Source of the DNA: Eopsaltria australis
Lineage: Eukaryota; Chordata; Aves; Passeriformes; Petroicidae
DNA length: 64,000 nt
Direction: 5' to 3'
Assembly: GCA_034509425.1 (NCBI GenBank)
Contig: JAVTVJ010000143.1
Location: 4,031,001 to 4,095,000, forward strand
The notes beneath the pieces were generated by a model that did no database searches, was not told the origin of the DNA, and worked only from the letters and a program-made list of their open reading frames with translations. The translations under genes and the position numbers were made by a program. Shown here piece by piece: positions 13,883-26,807 of the stretch. Each line of letters opens with the position of its first letter. Position 1 is the first letter of the stretch.

Positions 13883-13965
13883 CATTATATAATACACACA
13901 TTATACCATGCATTATGCACTGTACAGTGCTCATTACACAACACATGTATTATACAACACACTGA
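13883..13965. repeat. AT-alternating low-complexity patch with a 14-bp palindrome
   Basis: Loosely repeated ATTATA, CATTAT and ACACA words fill this patch, like a decayed short-unit tandem repeat. At its centre, 13,917-13,930 (GCACTGTACAGTGC) is a perfect self-complementary 14-mer, flanked by an ATGCAT palindrome a few bases before. The pattern could extrude a small hairpin. No gene overlaps it convincingly. Confidence 0.6.
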
Positions 13966-14987
13966 CAATTACTGAAGCAGGTAACTATGAAATGTAATTT
14001 ATTAACCAAAATCCATGCAGCAAGCTCTGATCTTGTGAAATGTGTGTGATTAGGCATTATTAAATAGTAAGAGAGTAAAAAGAAAACTGGGAAGAGGAAC
14101 TTGATCTGCTTCTCCTTGGTAATCAACACTTTTTTGACTCCAAGGGTCAGATATGCAAAAGCTGTAGCTGAACAGTATTTTCATCAGGTTCAGATGTGGC
14201 CAGAGAAACACAAGCCCCTTTGTTTCTTATGTACTGCTGGTCATACAGAAACTAAAGGCATAATTTGTAGGTATTTGCAGGACTTAATTCAGAAAAGTAA
14301 CCTCTAGTTTTGTGCAGTGGCCTGAAAGGGGCTAAATAAAAATGCATGTGCTTTCATCACTTTATCTGAAATGGCAGAGCTGTTGGTGTGGAATGTTGGA
14401 GAAATGAGTGACTACATTGAATTAAATGTAGTGGTACCTCTGTTACTCTGAACTGAGAGGGAAAGGATTAACTATTCATAACAGTGAGGTATTTATTGAT
14501 GGGAGCCTTAGTAACAAAGCCAAACAGGCAGAGTACCACATGATCTCTTTGGAATTCTACACAAGACATCCTTTTGGATCTCTTTCTTGGTGAGCCTCTG
14601 CCAAAAGGTGAAAGCATGACAAGTATTAAAGAGGGTAATTAATACAACACTTGGTTGTGCCTTACATTCTTTGTAAGGCAAAGTGTAAGGGCATGTGAGA
14701 AAAAGAGGTCAGCTGTAATCAGGGAGTGAGGAACTAATCTGCAGCAGGAGCTGTGGTGTTTGAGATCAACACAGATTACATTAATCTGAGTGACCTGCCT
14801 GCAGTGACTCCAAGAACAGTCATCACCAGGCTCCTGCAGATTAATGCTTCCACAGGAGGCAGGGGAGAGGCACTCAGCACAGCTCATCCCCTCACAAGGA
14901 GTGCGACTGACAGCATAAATAAGACAGATTTCCAAGCCAAGTACATCTTCCTGAATGTCTGTGTCACTTTGGTGTGCTTGCGTTCAG

Positions 14988-15048
14988 CACGAGCCAGCAG
15001 CGACTCGCTTTCGTGCCTTGCTGCACACAACACCCCATGGTTCCAAAG
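14988..15048 (+). other. Candidate 61-bp exon, plus strand (unconfirmed)
   Basis: The segment is preceded by an acceptor-like TGTGCTTGCGTTCAG and followed by a strong donor, CCAAAG then GTAAGT. It holds four CpG dinucleotides in 61 bp, far above the window average of roughly one per 165 bp, which is a mild sign of coding or constrained sequence. All three plus-strand phases are open; one reads HEPAATRFRALLHTTPHGSK. I recognise no protein. A minus-strand open frame overlaps the same bases, so even the strand is uncertain. It could equally be a non-coding RNA exon or a pseudo-exon. Confidence 0.15.
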
Positions 15049-15117
15049 GTAAGTTTAGTAAAAACCTCTTAAGAATGCAAATATAAGATACCTCTTGTTT
15101 TCTAAGGAAACTCTCAC

Positions 15118-15245
15118 CACCTACTTGACTACGAGCCCACTGAAGGACTCTCATGAATAAATCTCCTTGTGGAAATCCCAAGGCGGCTGCTGAATGAACA
15201 GCAGCACCTTTCAGAGGTGCTGTGTCAGTGAACCCTCCCCTTCCT
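15118..15245 (-). other. Candidate 128-bp exon, minus strand (unconfirmed)
   Basis: On the minus strand, TGTATTTCTTAGCTCACAG (acceptor-like) leads into an open segment whose translation includes GGFTDTAPLKGAAVHSAAAL and LFMRVLQWARSQVGG. It can end at a GTGAGA donor (exon end 15,118) or at a weaker GTATCT donor (exon end 15,092). It contains two of the eight CpGs clustered in the CpG-richer patch at 14,900-15,190. The open frame runs on from 15,265 to 14,984 (93 codons, beginning with GTG). Codon choice looks protein-like but I recognise no family. A pseudo-exon is the main alternative. Confidence 0.15.
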
Positions 15246-18200
15246 CTGTGAGCTAAGAAATACACAGAGCCAAAAACTGCAAGGAAGGGCAGTCACACAC
15301 ACAAATGTGCTGTTTGAGTTGTGTAAATAGCTCTCCATTAAGTGCCATTAAAAACAGTCATAAGCCCCAGTTTATATTCCTGCACTATGCTTCACTTCCC
15401 AGTTTCAGCTTGGGTTATACATTAAAGGTTGTTTTCTCTCGGGCAAACAGAGATGACTATCAGTTTCTTCATGGGACATGCCAAAATCTTTATAGCCCAG
15501 GGACTTTATTACACACATCTTCCTGCCAGAATGTGAAATTACTGATCTGAGCTTCCATTTTTTTCTGCACTCACCAACCTCCATCTGAATGAAATCCAAC
15601 TGCACAGTGCTTTTCTATATTCAGTTTTCTCTAGGATCCAAGTTCCTTGGATCCCATGTTCCAGCTGGGGTTTATTTTTAGTCCAGATGACATTTGTTGT
15701 AAGAGTTACAATATGCAAGGAGACCTGGATGTAGTGTTTGCTGTGGCTGGCATTAATTTCTCAGTGTAGCTGACAATCCAGAAATCTGCTTGGTACAGCA
15801 CCATTTCTGAGGACAACAGAGGATTATATTAATTGGTGAGAACAGACACCTGATGAACCACTGGGGTTAAAAGGGCTGAAATTCATTCATATTCTGCTCA
15901 GGTTCAAACCTTCAATTTCCACACTTCCCAGCAAAATAGCACAGTGGAATCTTCCCTGCTAGCCTAGTTTCCCATTATTTTATTTTTCAAAACTTATTCT
16001 TTATCTCTCACTGCAGAGACAACCAGAAAGGTTTCGGGTTTTTTTTTTTCTCTGAAAGATGATAATGAATTTTCCTCTTCAAAACATAAAGGGACTTTAA
16101 AACAGAAGATGGAAGTTGCTAGAACTGTCAGCTTCAAAAGACAGATGAATCCTATATTGCCCCGAGAAAGACTACCTGGGGCCAAGACTCAGGTGATTTC
16201 CCTTTAAAATACCCTTATATCTGAATGAGTCTTTGAAAACATTTTGATAAGCAGAGCAGGGTGAGAAGATACAACAGATAAATTTCATCTCCTGGGTTAT
16301 GAGGGGTTGTCTTGCCTTCTGACATCTCCAAGAAAGAAACTTTTCAGACCTCATTTTAACCATTACAGGGCACAGTAGCTCACGTGAACACAGGGCAAGC
16401 TTGCCTGACTGCCTCTGAGGTGCACAAGAGCTTGTACTCCATTTGGAATTGCTAAAAACAACTTTGCCCTGGTGTTGCCACACTGCAAGACAATCATAAA
16501 ATATACCCGTGATTCAGAGGAAGGCATCAAGGTCTGGAAAGCGCCAAGAATGCATCCAATAAACTGGATTGCTCAACAGCTTCTTATATTCCTACATCCC
16601 ATTTCTCCACAAGAATAATGGAAGATACGTCAGCTTCCATCAGTGCTCTCAGAGGCCTGGATTCCTCTGAGAATGGGAGAAAACCATTCTCTGTGAACTG
16701 TGTGACTGCTGTGCTGCTATGAGTGCAGAACTATTCCACCTAACTCTGCAAACCTACACAGAGCACAGTGAGAACCTATTCGAAGTGAGTAGCAAATAAC
16801 TTAGTGTGTACTAAAAGGTTTTATGTGTATTTATTCAAAGTGAGTTTAGAACTGACTCTTGCTACATAAATTCACAATGTGAGCAGCACATTCATCAATA
16901 ACATGTCCCCATTAATTAGTTTTTTTTTTAATATTTATCCTGGATACAAAAATCTATCTTATAGTAGCAAGATACACTGGTTAAAATTAATTAGAAACAA
17001 CAGCAGTTGATGAGACTGCTATCTTTATCTATGCCAGTTAAGGAATTTTGTATCATTCATTCTACTACAGACATCTGGATTTAACAATGCCATTGTTAGA
17101 CGTGTCAAAATACCTTTCACCTCTCATAAAAAAAGTTCTAATAATAAATCAGACTCAAAAATACAGAGAGTACACACAGAATAAAACCTTTTACATCCAT
17201 GGAACTGTCCCGTGGCCACTTATGCTGAACACTGATGTTGCTCTAGGAAAAAACCCAACCAATAAAGCTCCTACCTTTTTCAGTCTAAGCCTACTTTAAC
17301 TCTTTTTACAGAGCACAAAGAAACCAGAGTGAACATTTTGTGTCTGAACTGATAGGTCAGAGCAGTGGTTGGTATCCAACTAAATGGCAAAGGAAATGAT
17401 GCATAAAGAAGAAAATTGTAGTGCAGCCATGGATCACTTCTGACACTTTCAATTAAGGTTTTGTTTAGTTAAGCACTTACAAGTTTTAATGAACAGTTTG
17501 CAAAAAATTAATTAAAAGATTTCCACTTTTCTTAAGTTGCCTGACTTCACACACAAAAAAAATCAAAACCCTGAGACATTTTATTTGTATTTTATTGTTT
17601 TCATACATTTTACTTTCAGATAACTGCACTCCAGAGCAATACTAAACTCTGATGCTGAATTCTTTGCAAACTAAGCACTCTACACAGAGTTTGCTCTTCT
17701 TTTTATTAGGAACATTTGCATGTCAAGAATCTTAAACTTGCATTATTAACACAGTCGTTTTTTAATAATTCTATTTCATGAAGGAAGAATTAGTCCATCT
17801 ACAGAAATGCATCTAGTAAGAACTAAAAATCAACTTCAAAACTGAAAATCTCTCCATAATTAAATCAGAACCTAAGTAAATCCCTAAGGTGAACTTCAGC
17901 ATAGTAGTTTCATCTAGTAATGCTCTCCTTCCTGGTATTTACTGAGAATGTGTGTTGCTATGATATAGGAAAAAATCAAGGTGTTTGTTCATACTCATTT
18001 CACAGCAGTGCTTGTAAAAACACTGCATCCCTGAACGTGCTACTGTGAAAGCTTCTGTCTGTCCTTCCAAAATAATTTTCATCTCTGCTACTCTTGAATT
18101 TATCAATTACCTTCCCAGTGAAACTAAAGCTGTTGGGGGGAGTGGAAAGGTAAAACACTTTATTTTTCTTTATTCTTGGATGCATCAGACAGGCAGAATC

Positions 18201-21200
18201 CTTTCCCCATCAAAGACTGGTTTGATGAGAGCCACTGGAATGAGAATCAGCACAAACTACAAGACTTGGGATAACTTTGCTTCAGAAAAGAAAACCAAAA
18301 CAATCCAAAAACCCCTATAAACAGCAGGCCTGACAATCCAGTTCATGCTGCAGCATCTCAGGCTGCATTTCCTTGCTTTGGAGCCCACAAGTATTTGCAG
18401 TACTAACCAAAACACAGGGGGAAAGCTCTGTAATTAACAATGTGCAATTGTTGTATTTCAATGGCAATTTTTACCTGCGAGAAAACAACACAACTTGCAG
18501 ACGATCACTCCCAGGGCATTTCACAATTTCAGTGTTTACAAACATAATTTCTTTCAACAAGGCTTAATGTCCCTCTTGAAGTTGCTCAGGAAATTTGCCC
18601 AGGTTTCACTCCATAATAACACAGGAGACTTGAGTCATAAAATAAATATTCCAACAGTTTTTCATTTCCTATTGAATGACAATACATTTCTACAACATCC
18701 AAAACAAGAGTGAGGGAGTACCTATTCTCACAAAAATTAAGTATGCTTTAAAAACAATGACTTTGCTTTTATTCATTTCAATAAAAACTTTTTAAAAAGT
18801 TTAAATAGTGACCTACATTATCATACTTTCATATTTAACACCTTTTCATATTTCTCAAACACAGCCTGAATAATGTGCTTGTTGAAAAAGCAGGAATGTG
18901 CAGTTTGAGTTACATCCCACTGATAAATCTCTGTCATAGAGAAGTGCTTAATTACTTTGCAAAATCACAGATGTTAATATCTAGTGGGCAATTAATTTGA
19001 TTTCCCAAGAAGCCTGTTCCCTGACTAAATTCATGTGCATGCATTTATGGTGTGTTGGACACTACTCCTGACCTAGCCTATAAATCAGAATTAAATACAA
19101 GGGCTAAGATCCAAGGAAAAAAGGGCCTCTCTCTCCCTGTTTAATAGCTTGATGCTGTCAGTGGCATCACAACTATTATGGACAAACAGCATGATTCGTA
19201 TTTCAGAATCTCTGTGCACTTTTGGGGAAAAAAGACAGTGACTGGTATCAGGAATAAAAATACAAACAAAGGCGGAAAAAAACTCAAAAGGTTCACAGCT
19301 TTCATGTTGGAAAACAAAAAATTTTTACAGGAGATAGGGCCATTTTCTCTGTTTCTGTATTCATTGTCAGGAACAAATTTTACAGAATTAATTCCTCCCA
19401 GAACTTTCAGCCTCCTGCTTCTAGCAAGGTTGATTTCAACAAGAAATTTATGCGTGCTTGGAAAGCAGTCAGACGCAGTGGAAATCGTCATGTAAGTCTA
19501 CAAAATTTTTACAACCATGTCCAAGAACTTTCACTGTTTGGCTCTCCCTCTCCAAAACAGCCTTCCAAATCCACCACCAATGTATTACCTTTGTGCTGTT
19601 AGAGAATAGTTTAATCTCTGTAATAACACCTTCACTTGGCTTTGAAAGAGCATTAATGAAGGCAGCTATTGCAACATCAACCTCAGAAATGCCATTAAAA
19701 CATATCTATACATTTATTCATGCATAAAGGTTGGCATTGCAACTCTCATTACCACAGTGTGCAGCTTTGCTAGCCAACATTTGTTGGAAACATTTAAAAA
19801 CTTACTTGCTTAACAGCTGTCTACAGAGAGAGTTCACAATCACTGTTTATTCACTTATTAAAGTCCAAAATTCCAACTACATGGTATCGTTTTGTGTCCC
19901 TTTTCATCCATTTAAGACAGGTTTCCAGACTAAAATATCACAGTGTATTTCCCATTTCTGGGACATACATTTAAAACAGCTTATTCACCATCAGTGCCAA
20001 CATGCTGACATCCCACAGTATTTTTTGCATGCAAAACACTACTCTGTTCCTTGCGTTTATGCAACTAAGCAAGTTTAGGGTTTTGGGTTTTTTTAAGCAC
20101 AATTTTTGTTCCTTCCTATTTCTCACAGAAATCTATTCTAAAACTTACCCAGCACAGCAGTTCTATTTTAGTTGGTGCTACTCAGAGACCATCAGGCTAA
20201 GCAATGCCAAGCTTCAGGCAAGGCAAGAACAGCTTACACCAGCAGGGCAGGCTGGGGCCCTTGAAGACTGACTAAAACACTGCCTTCTAAAACCCCTGTG
20301 TGCGTAAATACAGCCACACCCTAATTATCTCCACTCTGTTTAAACAGAACTCCAGCTATTACCATAACTGCTTCAAATATCCATTTCTACTTGCTGAAAT
20401 CCCCACAGCCTTGAAGTGCCTGCAGTGACTTTGAGCTCTGCTCTAAGCTGGGCTGCTCCTTGTGTTTGAAGAGGGCTCCTGGGTGGCCATGTGGGATCAG
20501 TTTTCTTTTCAAAAGATCACTGGGGTGAGGCATCTGAGCCACAACTTCAAAGCCAGCTGTGCCCACCTCGCAGTTATCCCAGGGTGTTGTGTGTCAGGGC
20601 TTCTGGTAGGGATTCAGCCACGCTTCTTTCCTTAATCCTGAGCCACTGTAATCACATTACTGAGCTGGCAGTGCTTAATCAGTCCTGGAAGTGGTACAGA
20701 GCTCCAGGAGGAACAGTTTGGCTGGTGATACCCAAGACAGAGTACATCCAAAACAGGTATTCAGCTCACTGAACTAAGGGAATCAAAACTGTCTATGGAA
20801 ATCAGGGGTCTGACACCTCTGAGCTGTTTCCACATTCCCAACAGCTGTTCATAACAGCTGAATTGCCATTCTGGAATCACTCAGTGGAAATCAACCTCAA
20901 CAGCCCCCATCCCATGCAAATTTTGTGGGAATTTGGGTCTTCCTGTCAAACAGGACAGCAAGGCTCTGCAACTGACTGGAAACAGGAGTCTCATCTGTCC
21001 CCTTCCTCATCCTCTCAGAAAACCACAGCCCTTTGCTTTGGAAAATGAACAGTCCCACAGAAGTCATCAGCACAGCTCACATGCTCAGTGTCTACCTTTT
21101 CTGTAGGGATTTTTTTGCATTTTTTCCTCACAAAAGTGCCACATCTAGAGAAAAAAAAAAAATCCTGAAACTAAAATGGAGGAGAGAATTCCTTGCTGTT

Positions 21201-24200
21201 GTAAAAATATTAAGAGAAAGTTAATCTACTTAACCAACATTAATTACACGTAGGTTCTGGGTTGATGTAGGTGACAGATGGCAAATAGCTGCCATTTGTT
21301 AATGACTTAAATTGTCACTGTAAACTGACTCAGCTCTCACACAGGTGTCAAGATTATTATTCAATATTACAAACAAAGTCTGAAGGAGTTGCCATGCTCA
21401 GATGAGCTCCAGGCACAGCAGAGACACTCCTAGGAAGAAAACCACTGCTCAGGTGCAATGTACCTAACTGGCCTCCAGGTGAATTGCCACTACTCCCTGT
21501 GCTGATTTCTCTCCACAGACTGACCCTCATTCCACTGGGGAAACTGCAGCTGCAGTGTCTTGAAGGACTACAGTGCAAGGATGTACAATCATTCCTCAGA
21601 CCAGGGACTGTGGTTCTTCTGCACGCTGTGCATGGGGTACATTGACTCCAAAATAAGAGGAGAGTGGGCAGAGTTATTGCTAAGAGGCTAAAATGCATTC
21701 AAGTAAACAGTACTGAGAGCAAAGTTCATCAATCAGCTCCTTTCAGAGAAAACTTTCATACAGAGTTCAATTCGTTCTTAAAATAATCTATTTTCTTTTT
21801 AAATGAGGAATAAATTAAAGCAATACTTGACACAGTTTTATTAAAAACATTCATTAGCTTTCTACGATACGCAGACCTGGGCGAAACTTATTTTCCCATT
21901 ATTTTCCCATTTATTAGCCCAACCAAGTTTTCATTTGTTTCATACATTAGATTATGTCTAAACACCTCCCTTGATTTGTATATGAAGTCTTTTGAGATCC
22001 AACCTCTGGAACACAACCCTCAGCAGTAACAGCTTCACTCTGTGCTGATGTGATATGTGATGCTGACCAGCACTGCCCTCTGGTTCTAGTAAGATTTTCA
22101 CTCCCCAGTGCACAGGGCAGCATAAACCAAGTGGCTGAACCAAGAAGGTGCTTCCACTTCATCAGCTTCAGCTGGCCCAGAAAAAGGTAAATTCCTGCAG
22201 AGCTTTGCCTGCCCTGCACACAGTGAGCTCCTGAGCTCCTCTGACACGGGGCCCTGGCAGCAGCACCTCCATCCAACAGAGCTGGAAACCCTCACTTGAC
22301 ACAGGCAACACAGCAAACACCAGCACAGAGCTGGGACACAGATACAGCCACAAACATATTTGGCTCCAGTAGCTTTTTGATTAAGCAATAGTGCAAAGAT
22401 ACACCCGTGGAATGTGAGTTAAGGCCTGCTGCAATTAAGAGGATGATCTCTTCAGATGGCAGTTCGTAATTTTTGCTCTTCCTTCTATGCCCTGACAGAC
22501 GTGGCTGGCTGCACCTTACAAAGCTGAACAAGGCAGTTCCTCTAAAAGGAGAGAAAATGAAAACTGGCCAGCAGAGCTGCTTCTGAGGATTTCACCTCAA
22601 TTAGACACCATTATTTCAGCTCCTAGCACCACAGTCTGAAGGTGCAAACCTCAGCCAGGCGACACCTGACAGCTCCCAGATTTCCTCTGCTCCTACATTT
22701 TATGGGGCTTGCGTGTCTTAAGGAAAGTTTCTCCTGGAATGTGCAGCCTGCAGGAAGCTGGCTCCCACTCACGGATGGCAGATGGCACCATCAAAGCAGC
22801 ACAGCTGTACTGTAAGTAACTCCAGCACTAAATGAATTACTGCCTCTGCTGATGGGAGCTGCTGCTTCAGCAATGGAAACAACAGAGCCCAGAGAAGGGC
22901 AAAGGCAGCAGTGGCAGGGACTGCACTGCCTTACCCTCTCATTCCTGGTAAATCCAACAAGTGGTGGCTGTCCCTGGGCTGAGGGGACTCACACAGTCTG
23001 TCTTTTGTGTTTCCAATACCTCAGAGAGAACCTTCTGCACAGCAGCCACAAAATCCAGTGTATGTATCCCACAGGTACAGCCCCAATGCCACAATGCCCA
23101 TTCTGCAGGAACAAACCAGGCAGCCTATTTGCACAGAGGAGAAGAGTCCCCTAGTGACCTATGGGGAAATTTCTGCATATTTTTGCCCATAAAATAACAA
23201 TGATGCTGTTAGGCATTTGAGCTACACCTGGATAAAAGCAGTAAAATACAGCTACAAATGAGAAGGCTAAAAGCAATTTACTAGTATAATGGAAAATAAT
23301 GCAAGCTTTTATTTTACACTACAAAATACATGTCAGTATGTAAGAGAAGCAAAGCTGTGTCAGTAGATTTTCAGAAATTATTAGGCCTGCTCTTTTCATA
23401 GTAACTAAATATTATTTAATAATGGTTAAACTACAATGCAAATATCAGCATTCCAAAATGAAAATAAGCGAAACACAAGGGGAAAAAGAAAAGCCCAACC
23501 TTGCTTAAGGGACATCTTGTGCTAGATCAAGGCTGAACACAGTGCATTATTCCCAAAGAATATCAGCCTTGAAGCTAGCAGGCAGATTTTATTCTGCCCA
23601 CCAAGAGGATGGCTGGACTGTGGAACAAACAGAACCACTGAACTCTAAGCTTGTGCTCAGCTGGAGAAGCCTGTCCACAAAAGAGTTTGGAGAGGGGAAA
23701 CAATTCTAATGCTGAAGCATTAGTGACAACTAGGGGAATAATTACCCTTTCCAAAGGGTTCTGGTTGACCTACACTGTTTTTCAAAAATAGTCACTCATT
23801 GTGAGAGGCTGGGGGCAGCTACTCAGGCAAGTCCAGCCACACATCCTCAGCACACTGCATTAAACCAGCCAAAACTCAGACCAGCAAAGCACAGGAGAGA
23901 AAAGCAAGAGCTTTCCACAGGTTGTTTGCTGCACCTTCTACTGAAAAAAAAATAACAAAAAGCTATGAGAAGATTCCATGTACTGCGATGGAGGCAGTCC
24001 TGCATCTCTCCCTGTTTACTTCTACTGCCTAAACATGTCTCATTGTGGGTTTGAAAACCCACAAAAGATCTGTTTTTCAAATTTACAAACAGATCACAGA
24101 ATTCCCTATCCGCAGCACAAATCAATTATTCCACTATTCTGTTGGAGTTAAAAACCCTTAAGAAATGCATCTTCACTTCCAAAAAATGCACCACATCTCT

Positions 24201-26780
24201 GTATTGCCTGCACACCAAATAAATAAATATTTCCTTTGTTTACATCCGTATCAGGAAAAAAAACTGTCCTAAGTTTTTAAGCAGTGTGGTTTTAAATGTG
24301 ACTCCTGACTGGACAGCAAACACCACATTAAGTGGTTCACAGGCTTTATGAATATAGATTTTTATTTGTTTACATAAAATCTATCTCTTGAACAGAAAAG
24401 AAGTTGTCCTTGCAAGAGAAAGCAGAACTTCAAATTTGATGTCGGTACACAACTCTAAATGCCATCTGAAAACAGTGATAGTTAATGACCTTATATAATA
24501 TTTAGACCTACCAAAGTGATGAAAACAGATTGTCCATTTTATGGGTTTTTTTAAATATTTTCATTCATCCAACTCATTACATGGAAATACTGCAGTTATT
24601 CAAGGAAATACTGTCAGTTTATTCAGTATGAGAAACATGACAGAGCTACAACTTGTGCATCTAAGAAAACAGAATTGTTCCATCTTTTGTATTGGCAGAG
24701 GTCAGAAAACATTGCAATTTCACCAAAGTCATAGTAATTTTAAACATTTACTCAGCCAAAATCTTGAAAAGGCATTCTTGTTGGCAGGCCTTGGAGGATA
24801 CTGGGTGCTAAAACATCTGCATTATGAACTTACAAAGATTTCAGTTTGATATATTGACTCATTTGAAGATGAATTACCCTCTCAACTCTGGGAATAACAC
24901 ATATATTCCAAAGTTAAACTCTAGTGCATGTATTCTTCTTATGTGTAATATTATGTGCCTCACAGAATACTTTAAAGTAGCTGAATACTTTTAAATCACC
25001 TTTGCAAGAAATTAACAATTCTGGGTGGAGGTAACAACTTAGAAACAGAGGAATCATGACATACTCTAAAAAACACAATCATTAACCAAAAGAACTACAT
25101 CAAGGTGCTAAAGAAAATTTTGTTTCCCAACACCAGTGGGCCAAGCAAGAAGCCCCACCAAAAATCAGTTACTATCCTGAAAAAGAGAACAGGTCTAGAA
25201 ATACAGATGTTGCACACAGTTTGCTGCTGGGTGACCATTTGAGTGTCCCTGTGCCTCTCACAGGAAGCTGGTGTCTCACAAGGCACTCCTATGGCTGTCC
25301 TGTATCAACATTATTTCAACAGTGGATTTGCATTCATCTTGACACATTTAATCTTCCTGCTTCACAGAGAGTGAACATGTCTTAAAATGAAAAGTTTAAA
25401 ATAATCAGATAGGTGGTTAACAATCCTTGTACCCCAACTTATACATGTGCATGAAACTAATTAATACACTAACTTTTTCCTCAGATTTCACCTCCAGGTT
25501 TGAAGACTTCTTTCCCATGTGGACTGAAGAATGGATTATAGGGAGATGCATATACATTAAAAAGCCCATATAGATTCATATAGCACTTTCACATAAATAT
25601 CACAACAGTCAGCACAGAAATGGGTGGGTGATTTGTGGAGTGAGGCCAATTCTCTACACTAATTTCTGCAGCCTATTACCCACTCCTGTTTGTTATTGTA
25701 ATATCCATGGCTCCCTACAGCAAGCTGAATTTGCTGTTACAAGGAAAATAAAACGTGCTAATGGCACACAGAGCAAGGTAAGATGCAGGTCGTGAGAAGG
25801 TCATGAGAAAGTAAAAACTGGGGCAAAGATCAGAATGTACAAGCTGTTTTTGGCCTTATGCTCCATAATCACCCATTTCTGAGAGCATAGTGTATGTTAC
25901 TATCTACATCATCCAATCTCCCTGGAGTATCTCATACCACAGTAGGGAATAATCAAACCCTAAAAATGGTATCCTAAAAGTCCTCTAAGAGCAACGTGTC
26001 TGTTTGCTTAGAGACACTTAAGCACATCTAATTGATTTGCCTTCCCCATTGCCCCTCTCAGCTTCCTAGATTAAATAGCAGCTATGTGAAAAATCCAGGG
26101 TAGCTGTGACTCTGGACATCATGAGCTGTTTGAGAATGAAGATAAGTGCAGAAGCAGCACCCAGACACATCTGGCTCAGAGAAATTAGGATCCAGGATCA
26201 AACAAGGTTTTCAGTGTCAGCTGAGGTGGTGACAGGGTAAATTTTGAGTACCATAGCTGGTGAATATTCTGGGCACCCCATCTTCCAGAGACACTTCACA
26301 TGTCAGTTGTCTGGATTATCTCCCAAAAAGAAGAAAACACATGATCCTACCTCAGCAAGTGAGACTCAGTGCGTAAGAGAAGCGCAGGGAGAACACAGGA
26401 TGTGTGGGAAGAGCAAAAGTGGCATGGAGGAACAAAGGGAAAACACACGAAGGTGGTTGGGAGAATGAGACATAAATCATACTGCAAAAAGGAAAAGTGA
26501 GGGAACACAGGAAAAAAAAGCTTGTGGAGACCTCAGGCACCGATCTGAGGTGCATCTTTTGCAAGTACAGCTCACTGCACTCAATTCTATAACACAGGAT
26601 GTGATACCTTTGTAGCCCCTGTACAAAGGGGGTCCTGCATTGTCCTGCAGTGGGGACAATGCCAGTAACAATTCTGATGCCACCAAAAATGACAAAAGTG
26701 GGGGCCCTTCAGCTAATGGAACTGCAAGCAGAGAATGAGTTTTGTTTACCCTTCTTTATTTTTTTAATTCTTATGATAGT
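15246..26780. other. Unique non-coding DNA with GC-richer patches
   Basis: There is no recognisable gene. T11 at 16,039-16,049 and A12 at 21,151-21,162 are the notable homopolymers. The interval from about 20,380 to 23,150 is GC-richer than its surroundings and carries many overlapping short frames in several phases (for example 96-113 codons on the minus strand at 21,357-22,388). None is favoured by codon pattern or by splice signals on both sides. A 116-codon minus-strand frame at 19,141-19,491 also resembles nothing known. Confidence 0.65.
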
Positions 26781-26807
26781 AAAAAAAAGAAGAGGAGAAG
26801 AAAAAAG
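26781..26807 (+). repeat. Pure purine tract
   Basis: There are 27 uninterrupted A/G bases (AAAAAAAAGAAGAGGAGAAG and onwards). A pyrimidine-rich stretch just upstream (about 26,750-26,772, CTTCTTTATTTTTTTAATTC) is roughly complementary, so a weak stem could form. Likely simple-sequence drift. Confidence 0.75.

Noticed and set aside
20380..22950. GC-richer interval with many frames, considered as a gene
   Set aside because: Frames overlap in several phases and strands, none is favoured by codon pattern, and no segment has convincing splice sites at both ends.
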